From assembly GCA_016165875.1 (NCBI GenBank), contig JABBOT010000022.1:3313333-3377332 (forward strand): a stretch of 64,000 nucleotides of DNA, given 5' to 3'. Under the pieces are notes generated by a model. That model had not been told where the DNA came from and searched no databases. It worked only from the letters and a program-made list of their open reading frames with translations. Both the position numbers and the translations under genes were made by a program. The stretch is from Acanthopleura granulata. Lineage: Eukaryota > Mollusca > Polyplacophora > Chitonida > Chitonidae. Shown here piece by piece: positions 23,269 through 36,000 of this stretch (positions are counted from its first letter, which is position 1; every line of letters starts with the position of its first letter).

Positions 23269-26200
23269 GTAAGTGCGTATTTTGTTTTACAAGTTGGCTT
23301 GTCTATTTGTTGTTGCTGTGTCAGGTGAAATTGCGATTGTACTTTAATACTTTGACTACTTTTTATACACATACATTGTGTAACATGTTTTCAGAACAGA
23401 GATAACACACTAAAAACAGCTAATTTTATTAAAATACTGGCAAAAAATGAAGTTGTCTGATTAATGCCTGCTCCAAGTCATATCAGGCCAGAAACTTCTC
23501 AACAACTATGTGGCAACTTATTGAATTATAACTTGTTTATGTTTTCTCTTTTTTTTGTTTTAAAAGTGCTTGACTTGTTGCCAATATAGCATTAAAGCTT
23601 AATCCTTGATTCATTTGATTGTTCATTTGTTGCCCATATTGAATTCTAGAAGAGGAAGGGTGGAGATCTGCCCAAACACCTGCAGGGCCTGATGGGGGAA
23701 GCTCACCTGAAGTTTGCCCGGGGGGAGCATGATCAAGCAGTCAAGATGTGCATGGAGGTGATCAGACTAGGTGAGCAGCGGGTAATCGACCCTCATTAAG
23801 GCCATCCTTAAAACTATGTTTGTTAGGTGTGACCCGACCAACACATCAAAAGAGGGCATACTCAAAAAAGTTTTTATTGGTATTTTGACGGAAGATTTTT
23901 AAAAATTTTTTCCCCTGTCGTTTTCAAGAGTCAGAAAAAAAAGGAAAAAAAAAATTCCCTACCAACACCCTATTTTTTCACATAGGGTCATGTCTAGCCC
24001 AACACTCAATTTTTTAAGAATGGCTTAATGTCTTCTGTTAATATCAGTATTCTTTGCACTACCTTGTTTGTTGCTCAGCCTAAGGTGCATAGGCCAAGTA
24101 CTGCTGGGCCTGGTGTTTGTATAATGTAACTGGGTGTGGCGTTGTGTTTGGGTGGGGCATTGTGTCTTGCTTGGGCATTGTGTCTGGGTGGGGCATTGTG
24201 TCTGGGAGGGGCGTTGTGCCCTGGTGGTTCATTGTGTCTGGGTGGGGCTTTGTGTCTTGGTGAGGCATTGTGTCTGGTTGGGGCATTGTGTCTGGGTTGG
24301 GGCATTATGTCTGGGTGGGGCGTTGTGTCTGGTGGTTCATTGTGTCTGGGTGGGGCTTTGTGTCTTGGTGAGGCATTGTGTCTGGTTGGGGCATTGTGTC
24401 TGGGTTGGGGTATTGTGTCTGGGTGGGGCATTGTGTCTGGGTGGGGCATTGTGTTTGGGTAGGTCGTTGTGTCTGGGTGGGGTGTTGTGTCTGGTTTCTT
24501 CGTTATGGTGTGTCAATAAGGTAGTACCACAAATATATCGACATTGAGCCTGATCAAATCAGACAATCAAACAGTTAATGGCGTTGTCATATCCATAAGC
24601 TGTCATTATCGTCTTCCCATCCACAAGCTCTAATAGCAGACTCTGACTGTCATTATCATCTTCTTATTCGAAAGCTATAACAGTAGACCATGACTGTCAT
24701 TATCATCTGGTGATCAACAAGCTGTAACAGCAGACTCTGATTGTCACCTTGTCGTCTTGTCCACAGTGTGTAACAGTAGATTCTGACTGTCATCTTCTCA
24801 TTGACAAGCTGTAATGGCTGGGTCTGACTGTCATTATCGTTGTTTGTCCAGAGTGTGTAACAGTAGATTCTGACTGTCATCTTCTCATTGACAAGCTGTA
24901 ATGGCTGGCTCTGACTGTCATTATTGTCCACAGTGTGTAACAGTAGATTCTGACTGTCATCTTCTCATTGACAAGCTGTAATGGCTGGGTCTGACTGTCA
25001 TTATCGTTGTTTGTCCAGAGTGTGTAACAGTAGATTCTGACTGTCATCTTCTCATTGACAAGCTGTAATGGCTGGCTTTGAGTGTCATTATCGTCGTCTT
25101 GTCCACAGTGTGTAACAGTAGATTCTGACTGTCATCTTCTCATTGACAAGCTGTAATGGCTGGCTCTGACTGTCATTATCGTCCACTTATTCACAAGCTT
25201 TAATAGCATACTTTCACTTTGACTAAGATGGTCTGATATGTCAAAATACAAGCCCCTAGTGCAGCAATGGTGTAGGCTGTGGTAGGCTCCATTGTAAATG
25301 CTTCGTGTAGCTCTTGGCCAGCAAGATCGTGGGTTCAAATCTAGCAAGTGACATACAGTTATACTACATAATTCCTTTAATTTCTGAGCAATTATTGGAT
25401 TATAGAGATAAATGTCATTGGATGGTATAGTAACTGTGTGTAACAAATTGGAGCTAAGCAAGTTCTGTTTCAGAGAAAAAGTCTTGACATTCATGTGCAT
25501 ACGAGTTGTTCCAACAAAAATGACTGGACTTAATGTACATCATTTTTTTAAAACAATTTTAAGGTTTGAATGAGGACATTTTGATGTCAAATATTCCAAC
25601 ATGACTTACTTACTACTACATGTGATTGTACTACACTGTTTCTGTTTTCAGCCCCAATGGCTGCAGAACCCTTCCAGACTCTAGGCCTACTGTATGAAGA
25701 ACTCGGTGACATGGAGAAATCCATGCAGGTACATGCGTAGTCGATGGTTTACTCTGATTGAACAAAGCGACGTGTTTTGTCACATGACCAGTCAGAAATG
25801 AAACCTCCTTGGCATTTGCAACTGGCTTTAATCTTAGATTGTCAGGGTTTGAACAGGCGTTTGCTTCAAAAAGACACTGTCACGATAGAACCAAAATAAT
25901 GCAGTATACTAAAGTCAGAACTCGAACTAGAAAATTTCGTGTCTAAATGAAGCCTTGGATTAAGTTACAGAAGTTTGTCACGTGCATGTGGTTTCTCATG
26001 CTCAGTGGGTTTCCATTGGCACTCTCCACCCATAACTGTCAGACACCTCACCATTGAGGTTGCATGAGTCAGCTCCATGCTGCTTAGTTTATGGCATGAA
26101 GTCACAAGGTTTACATGTACATGCATCTTCCAGAGAGCAGCTGGTTACTGTGAATGTTGCCAGAGAAATGAAAAATGTGTGAATACAGCCTATAGGACAC

Positions 26201-29200
26201 AGTGACAGAAAGACACTCTGGGCCCCTCCACCCACAAACCAGACTGATGGCAAAAAGTAAGGGAAATATTTTTGAGAACGGCATTAAAACAACAATCAGT
26301 AAGCTAAAAAGAGCATGTTGTCTGTGTTGTCGTTGTAGTTTTCTCTGATTGCTGCCCACCTGAGGCCTCAAGACTCTGAGGAATGGTGTAGGCTGGCGGA
26401 AATGTCTGTGGAGATGGGCGAGCTGAAACAGGCAGTCACCTGCTACACAAAAGGTATCCCGCATGTAACCGATGAAAAAGGCAGAACTTTTGGCTCTAAC
26501 AAATCAAAATATTTATTTATTTGATTGGTGTTTTATGCAGTACTGAAGAATATTATGGTGGGAGCATGTGGGGGGAGGAAACCGGGCAGAATTCGAGGAA
26601 ACCCACAACAATGTGCAGGTTGCTGGCCTTCCCACGTATGGCCACAGAGGAAGGCAGCATGAGCTGGACTTGAACTCACAGTGACTGCATTGGTGAGAGG
26701 CACCTGAGTTATTACATAGTGCTGTCCTAATCAAACTGTGTGATTCCAAACCAGTAAATGTATGTGGTACACAGATGTAACCAGGTTTTGTTGGTATATC
26801 ATATGAGGGAGCAAGCCTTGCTTGAGTGGGCTTTGTGTTTGTCTTTCATTTGCGAGGTCACCCGAAATGTGGGTTCAGTCCCATCTGGACTGGGAATTTT
26901 GCTAGATTTCGGTTCTTTTTTATTGTTGTGAGGGACCATGGTGCAAAAGACTGCTGTGTTGTACTTCAATATTCTCAATTCCACCACCTATAAAAATGGA
27001 CATCAAATTACAAAACAAAGGATACACCTTATGCATGCATTCATGAGTATTTATTCATATATATTTTTTTTTTTGTTATTTTGTTGTGAAGCTCTAAAGT
27101 ATGACCCTACAAACGAAGAGTATGCCACAGAAAGGTGTGAGCTGCTACAAAAGCTGGAAGAGCCCAAAAAAGTGCTGGAAGGCTTCAGTTATATCCTCAA
27201 GATCCTTCCCAAAACTGAGGGTGACAGGTACTTGCAGATTGCCAGGGACATGGCTAAGGCAAGTATTTGAACGTCTGACCTGTATGCGATTGTGTTGCTT
27301 ATCTCTCATGCATCCCTCCATCCTGTCCATTTACAAGTGGTTTAGACGCTGGTCTGTCAATAGCTAGGGTGCATGGCACTGGTTCAAGCCCAGCACTGGA
27401 CAGGGTTTTATAGCTTACCCCGCTCTCAGTGTTCGATTGTCCTTGGTATCTATAAATGGTCAACCATGATTATGTGGCATTAAGTTTACTATTCATTGAT
27501 GGCCGTACGTCTTCCACCAGGATGGTGATCGTATGTCTGTGTTACCTGTGGGAAAGTTCATCAGTAAGTTGCCAAAGGTCAGTGATGTACAGGTACTCTG
27601 GGCACTGTGGTGTCCTCCTCCCATTAAGCTGACCTCTGTCTTGTACGGTAGGCCCAGTAACATAACCTAATGAAAAATGATGTCCACACAATGTCAGCAC
27701 TCTGATTACAGCTGCTCCGTGTGCGGCTCTAAGTCAGCAGGTTTGTCAGAACATAATGAAGGACAGTAGTTTACGCCAGAAACTCCTGATTTCCTCTGAT
27801 TGCTTCTAAACCTGAAGGTGAAAAATGAAGTCAGAACACGTGTCAGTTATAACAGGCATTTGCATGTGTGTTGTATGTTCTCCAAATGAGATATTCAGTA
27901 GTGATATTCAATAGTGATACAATAGTGAGAGTGTTGGTCACCTCTGATCTAATGACTGTGATTAGAAGCCTTTGTCGGGCAGTCTAGTACTGTCAATCTG
28001 TCTGATTACTGGTGGATTACTATGTTAGCCTGTCTGATTACAGGTGTATTACTGTATTAGTCTGTTTGATGACAGGTGTATTGCTGTATTAGTCTGTCTG
28101 ATGACAGGTGTATTACTATATTAGTCTGTCTGATGACAGGTGTATTACTATATTTTTCTGTCTGGTTACAGGTGTACCACAAGAGAAGTGAGCCAGAGAA
28201 GGCTATAGAAACCCTAAGGGGAGCATTCAAGGAGCATCCGGACAAGATCACCTCCGAGGGTAAGTTTTAATGGGGTTTAGTCGTCTTCAGTATAGATGTG
28301 GTTACATTCTTGAAAGTCTTTACTTTGAAAGATTCTTCAGAATTACTTAAAAAAATGACGTAAAATCCCCCACATTTTCCCAAGTGTATTTTAGTTGCAA
28401 CTTTATTTCATTTATTTCCCAAATAAATCTTTTGTCATAAAACACTCATTAACAAAAAGATTTTATTTCAAATTTGGCATGAAGGCCTGTAAAAAACTGT
28501 ACATGTAGTTGAAACGTTATCTGACAACACTTTGCCTTTTGATGAAATTCGAGAATTGAGTGAAAAATTTGAGTATGTGGAAGCCATTGTACATTAACTA
28601 TCTGCATGACTGATTCAGTTTCAACTGGTTAGTCAGGTGACTTATCTGAGATCGCTTCACAGGTGCTTAAGGAGCAACAATGATGTTCATTGTCTGAGAT
28701 GGTTCTCTCACATTTGATTTATTTATTTATTTATTTGATTGGTGTTTTACGCCGTACTCAAGAATATTTCACTTATACAATGACGGCCAGCATTATGGTG
28801 GGAGGAAACCAGGCAGAGCCCGGGGGAAACCCATGACCATCTGCAGGTTGCTGGCAGACCTTCCCACGTACGGCCGGCAAGGAAGCCAGCATGAGGTGGT
28901 CTTCAACTCAGAGTGACTGCATTGGTGGGAGGCTTCGGGTCATTGTGCTGCGATAGCGTGCTAACCAACTGAGCCACAGACGCCCCCCTCTCACATTTAA
29001 AGAATTGAAATAACATGAAGTGTAACTTTAAACTAAGGATGTAGTGAATCTGTGGTCAGAGCTACACCTTAGAGAGAATGCATTGTGAAACTGTTTGAGA
29101 TAGTTGAAATATTTCCATGAAATGACTTGGTCATTCAGTTGTACAGCTTCTGGTAGCTGATTTTCTGATTTTCTCTGAAGAAATCAGTAAACTCATGGCA

Positions 29201-32200
29201 TTTTCACATTGCAGACGTCAATTTACTCCTGGAGCTTTTGATGCCCCAGAAGATGTATAAAGTGTCATTGGAGGTGAAGTACTCTTTATTCATATTCTAG
29301 TTTATTGTTACAAGTGAAAGCAACTTACTTGTAAATAGATCTTCTGTTTTTGTGAATTTGAGGACCCCAAACCCCAACCACCCTGGCCAGAGCCCATGCT
29401 CAAAATGCCCAAGGGACAGAGGGCCTGAATTCTCTTGATGATTGATACTTTTGTTGCAATAGGTTTTGTTGAAATTGCACCCTAAGACCTGCTTGTTTCC
29501 ATGGTTGACATTATAACCAGATCCATGTTTAGTTGAGAGTTTTCTAATGAGACAACACTATATATAATGTATATAACATCACTACAAGGTTATAATGTGT
29601 TTCAAAAAATTATAATGAAAATGATACTTTACCCCAAGTTAAAAAAACTCATCATACCTGAATATTATTGTCATCTGAAGAAAGCATCCCTTTCACTTCT
29701 TAAGAAATCATTTTCTTCTTTGAGATATTGGCGTTGTAAGTGTTGTTCTGTGTTTACAGATTTTAATGAAACACTGTGGTGTGATGTTTTACCTGGCTGA
29801 CAATACAAAATGGCAGGGCACGAATGAGACTGGGGTTCTGGACACTGATAAATTGACAAGGTAGCGAAGTGTATTCCACAGGTGTTAGAGAGTAACAAAA
29901 ACGTTGGTGTAGCCTGGTAGCAAACAATTCTAAAAGTGACTCTTCATTTATTTTATCATTCTGTAACATATTTGTAATTTTCAAATTTCTGTGTGATTTT
30001 CTGTGATCTTGATTCAATATGTTTTGAGAAAATTTCACGCTCTCGTCCCAACATCACCCCATACATGTGCAGGATGACATGAGTATATAGTATACCGTAA
30101 CAAGGGGTCACATTGCATATACATGATGTGGTCTTCTGTTAATGAGACTTTTACGTGATGTGGCCCTAAATAAACTCTGCTGGCATCAGTGGCCATGTCT
30201 GTTTACTGAACAATCTGAAACCAGATTACAAGTTGGTAGTCATGAAACTCGTGTTTGCCTCATATCTTGCTCTACGTATGTGCATCCCATCCCCTACTTA
30301 CTAGCAGGATCTCCAGTATATGAATAAGTGCAAAAGTCTCTTGCTTGAGATCCCTCAAGGCCTTGGCCTTGTATACTCAAAGAATGTACGGAACTTCCTA
30401 TTTTTGTGAATTCACACTGCCAGCTCTTGATCAGTCTGATTCACTCACTCACTGACTCTTTAATTGCGATGGGCTTAACTTCTTCCATGCAACAAATTTG
30501 ATTTTATGGCCAACAACATTTTGTAGTACGTATGGGTTATTGGTTAGTTTTTTCTATAGCAATATGTCGTTGGCTAGGTCTCCAGCCTTAAAAGAACTTA
30601 GTTTTAGTTTTTCAGCCTTTGAGGCTTTGGTGGCAGCTGTTGTTGTCTGCCTCACCAGTTTCTGTGTCTTGATGGATATGAACAGGGCCTTGCTCTGCGC
30701 TGGCTTCTTGCACCGCAACCAAATCCAGAGTACTGCTCTCTGAGCCGAACCATTTCTGTTTAACAGCTAATCCTGGACATGTTATTAATTTCACTGACAC
30801 GCTTTACACTGTGCCCAAATAAATTGTCAGTTGTTGAGGCGTCCTGCATGCACAAAGACACAAACTTGCATGACAGGCAGTTCTTCACACCCAGCCTACG
30901 GGCGTAAGATATGTTCAGTAACAAATTTCACTGAGTAGAGAGTGCCTCACATTAAAGCCCTTGGCTTCTATCAGTTTTCATCTGTTGCCACAAAGCTGGC
31001 TAGCTTAGAGCCTAGAGTTCAACTGCTGTTGGTGTTGTTGTTGTGTTGTTTAAATGAATCCATGGAACTACGTCTAACATAGATGCCTTTTTTTTCATTT
31101 TTGTCTTTTTTTTTAATTACTTTCCTGGGCAACCACCTAATGAAAAAAGGCCATTGAAGTGAGCAAAGTATGTATAGATCCATACCATGTGCAGTGGAAG
31201 TCTCATTTAAGCACATCTATCAGACGAGTGCATTGTGATCCCAATTAGGCTGGGGCCATAAGCAAAGAATTACATTTTGCCTGTTGGACTTAAGTAGAAG
31301 GATTTCATTGTTATGACGGGGAAACATGATTCTAATTTCTGAATGCTATCCTGTTTTGTCTTTATGTCTGTTTCATCACATGCTGAGAAAATCTGTCTTG
31401 TTTCCTTGCCTGCTTGCATGTTTAAACTGGAAAGAGTTCATTACGATGGCATTTTAAATGTACGACAAAATAGAATATACATTTCATTTTCATATTCTGG
31501 TAAATGCTCTCTTTATTCTCATTATAAATGTTAATTAAACAAATTAAGACGATTTTGTTATTTTGTACTTATGTCAGGTATGAAAAAAAAACATGCCTTT
31601 TGTTTTTCCATTGGCCAGGTGTACAGTATCTGAATGGTTACCTATAGACCTGAGGGTGAAGCTGGTGGTGTGTCTGATACACCTGGAGTTGTATGAGTTA
31701 GCCAAGGTTAGTAACACAGATGTGAAAGTCAGTGGTTACCTATAGACCTGAGGGTGAATCTGGTGGTCTGTCTGATACACCTGGAGTTGTATGAGTTAGC
31801 CAAGGTTTATAACACAGATGTAGAAGTCAATGGTTACCTGTAGAGCTGAGGGTGAAGCTTGTGGTCTGTCTGATACACCTGGAGTTGTATGAGTTAGCCA
31901 AGGTTTGTAACACAGATGTGGAAGTCAGTGGTTACCTGTAGAGCTGAGGGTGAAGCTTGTGGTCTGTCTGATACACCTGGAGTTGTATGAGTTAGCCAAG
32001 GTTTGTAACACAGATGTGGAAGTCAATGGTTACCTGTAGAGCTGAGGGTGAAGCTGCTGGTGTGTCTGATACACCTTGTGATTAACCTGTTAATGCAGTG
32101 CAAGCAGAATGAACAATTATTGCTTAATGCCTAGAGCAAATGGATGGTTTCCTGTTTATAACTCAATAGATGATTTATTGCACTGTTGGATTGAGAAGGT

Positions 32201-32989
32201 AATAGAATCCTACAGGTGATATAGTAGTCTGTGCCCATGGAGTGGAAACAAGGCTACAAACACGATGTGTGTATTTGACAGAACCTGTCACTGTAATACT
32301 GTATGTGTATTTGGCAGTTCATTACTGTGATTCTTTGCGCATATTTTGCACTGTGTATTACCACTCATTGTTTTGATAATCTCTTTGTATTTTGCAGTAT
32401 ATGCAGTGTATATAAGAATCATATTTTGTGACTGTAAGACTGTCGGTGTAATTAGCAGTCCCTGTCACAGTATTGAGCATGATTAATACCTGTGTGTATT
32501 TTTGCAGTATCTGTTGCCACAAAGTTACCGCGATATTACCATGTGTATTTAGCCGCTCTCATTCCTGTACTATTGTATGCACACTATACACGTATATTGC
32601 AGTATGTGCGCTCGCCGCTCCAGGGGGAATCGGCCGAGACTAGTGGGGACCTGTATCTGGATGTGGCTGAGGCCTACATGCACATGGGTCGCTACAAGGA
32701 GGCCCGGCCCATTCTGGAGATGCTCGTCAAAACAGACAATTACTCCCTGGTGAGTGGAGGCCTACAAAGCCTTGTACTGTGTCCTGTTGTCCAGTAGACA
32801 GACCTGTAAGAAAGCAGGTAAAATGGGACAGATACAACAACAACAGTCTGATTGACTCTCCGCTGCTTGAGTTGCTTTGAGATGTCGTCCTGCTTGCAGA
32901 CGTTAGATTTTTGATCGCCGTCTGGATTAATATGATGTGTTCAGTTTATTTGAGTTTGATGCTCAATAGAGTTTTTAACTTACCGAGTG

Positions 32990-33031
<42 letters not shown>

Positions 33032-36000
33032 TAGATATATGATGACAGTGTGCTTTACTTACTGGAGTCTTGGAATAAACCGTCAATAGTCATATACCTG
33101 AAAATTCTCCTAAGCTAATACTCAGTTGTTTGGGATTGTAAAAGTCATCCTCATTTTACCCCAATACTTTTTCACAGATGAAAGAGGAACCTTTATTGTG
33201 AGTCAAGCACCTTTTGCATTGGTTGGAGGATTCACAGGAAGTATGCTACCAGTGTGCAGTAATGGCCTCCTGTTACAAACATGTTGAAGCATTACTGCAT
33301 TGCGATCACTGATGATATTGGTGGTGTTGTAACTATTATTTTCATGTTATTTTATGACTGAAGACTTATTATTTTCTTATAACTTGGTGTAAGTGTGTGT
33401 ATTACCCTGTATGATGGCAGGCAGCGGTATGGCTACGCTATGCCGAGTGTCTCAGCATCCTGGGAGAGGTGGACCGATCAGAAGAGGCATATGCTAAGGT
33501 AGTGGAACTGGCCCCCAACCACACTGAGGCTCGCGTGGCGCTGTCCAATGTCCAGCAGCAGATGGGGCGGGCAGATGAGGCCATACGCACACTCACCACA
33601 GGTAAATCTGAGCAGCAGACACTCACCACAGGTAAATCTGATCATAGCAGACACACATCACAGGTAAATCTGATCAGCAGACACTCGCTACAGATAAATG
33701 TGACCAGCAGACACTCACCAGAGGTAAATCTATCAGCGCACACTCACCACAGGTAAGTCTGATCAGCAGACACATATCACAGGTAAATCTGATCAGCAGA
33801 CTCATATAACAGGTAAATCTGATCAGCAGACACTCACCACAAGTAAATGTGATCAGCAGACGCTCACCACAGGCAAATTGTAATCAGCAGATACCCACCA
33901 CAGGTAAATGTGATCAGCAGACACTCACCACAGGTTTATGTGATCAGCAGACACTCACCACAGGTAAATGTGATCGGTGTACAATTGCCACAAGTAAATG
34001 TGATCAGCAGACTCTCACCACATTTAAATATGATCAGTGCACGCTCACCACAGATAAATGTGATCAGAAGGCACTCGCCACAGGTAAATGTGATCAGCAG
34101 ACACTCACCATAGGTAAATGTGATCAGCAGGCATTCACCACAGGTAAACGCGATCAGCAGACACTCACCACAGGTGAATGCGATCAACAAACTCTCGCCA
34201 CAGGTAGATTTGATAAGAGCATAAATAAATAGTGAGCTAAATGTGTATTTGATTTACATGTGTATCCTGTGAAGACAATGCCATACCGAGCAAAATTCAT
34301 GTAATCTGCCTTGTAAAATTAGCATTGTTTTATGTGCGGTAATGTATTTAACTTAAATTGCATATTGAATATCTTTACAATATCCCTGAAGTGTATAAGT
34401 ACATGTAATTATTTATGTTTGCAGAGATGGTAGAACAAGCACCAATGAGTGATGAGGTCAGTGAACAGTTTAGAATTTGTGTATTTACATGTAAACTATT
34501 CTGCACCTCTTGTGTGTGTATTTTTTTCTGGCAATGAAATATGTATCCACAATGTCTCTCCTACTTTGGGAATGAGTGATCCAGTGTCTAAAATGGGACT
34601 TTGATTGACATGCCGGAGTCTTAGGTTGAATTGGCTATCCCATCCTGCTCCTTTGTACAGGAGCGTTAAGTGACATGGGCCAGGTGGAAGAGACGATGGG
34701 AGTGGGTGGGGGGAGATGTTTTGAGATGAAATGCTAGTTAATAAATCTGACCAGTAAAATTTTAAATCCACTAATAACCATACTCTCCTTTGAGATGAGA
34801 ATTTGTGCTTGCGATCTGGTAACAAGGAAAACTCCCAGTGACAAATCCCTGTGGAATGCATGTCTTTAAAAAACTACCAGTCTTTTTAATAATCTTCTTC
34901 AAATTGATTTCATTTTGCTTTTGATTAACATGATTAGCCGTTGTCTTGTCTGTGCAGGAGCAGTGGTTGTTGTTGCACAAGTGTATGATGCTTTACTCGC
35001 ACAAGAAGTATGACGAGTTTATCACCAACGGTAGAAAGTTGATCATCAGTCACATGCGAGAACTGTACAATCCAGCATATTTTAAAGGTGAGTGGCAATC
35101 TCTGGTACTGTAAATTTTTCACCTGAACCAGATTCTGAATCTGGAATTGCCTTTTCTGCACAGTCTGTCCATGTTCCTTGTAAACCCTCTGTTTCTAGAA
35201 CAGTTTATCTGATGTTCACCAAACTTACACTACACTTACACATTGGCATGAGGAAGAACCCTATTGATTTTCAGCAACCTTGACCTTTTTATTCAAGGTC
35301 ATTGGGGTCATTTAAGTTGAATTTTATACAAGGCTTGTAAATGCTCTATCTCTTGAAAGGTTTAGTCCAAGTTCACCAAACTTACACCATACTTGCACTT
35401 TGGCATGAGGAAGAACCCTATTGATTTTTGGTGACCGTGGCGTTTTTCTACAAGGTCATTGGGTCACTTAAGTTAAATTTTATAAAAGGCTTGTAAACGC
35501 TCTCTCTCTTGAACAGTTTGTCCCAAGTCCACCAAATTTACATACCTTTTGATTTGATTGGATGCTTTATTCATTGAAATGTATAATTATAAGAAGTATT
35601 ATATGAAGCATATAAGCAAATATAAAGCGTTATGTATAATATACTGTAAGTAACATTTCAATGGTAATAAAACCCCAAAGGGCTTGCTTTATCCCAATTT
35701 ATAATAAATTGTATTTGGGTAAAGGTGTATAGATATGGACATGATATGGAGTATACAATGCAGAATAGAGTAACAGAATATACTGCAGAATAGAGCATCA
35801 GTGACGATATATACAGTGCTGTGTGCATTATTTCATAACATGTTGTCAAGCACCATTAATACAAATGGAAGTACAAGCTCGTTTCATTTATTATAAGAGC
35901 ATGAAACCAAACAAGGTAAGAAACAGCAATAGGCTAAGTTCAGAAAAATAGAGTAATAGTTGCACAGACAAATGTATATGTAGACTGCATATATGTAAGT

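Noticed and set aside
24075..24547. Long open frames on both strands with repeated MPHPDT or LGGALCLG-type sequence
   Set aside because: They are translations of an 18-bp minisatellite, open in several frames because the period is divisible by three. There is no start context, domain or splice support.
33588..34215. CRISPR-like array (regular ~30-bp repeats)
   Set aside because: There are no unique spacers; the units are contiguous tandem copies in a eukaryotic intron that start at a splice donor.
33849..34232. 127-codon open frame of GKCDQQTLTT repeats as an independent gene
   Set aside because: It is the exon 15 donor array read in one frame, inside GTF3C3 intron 15.
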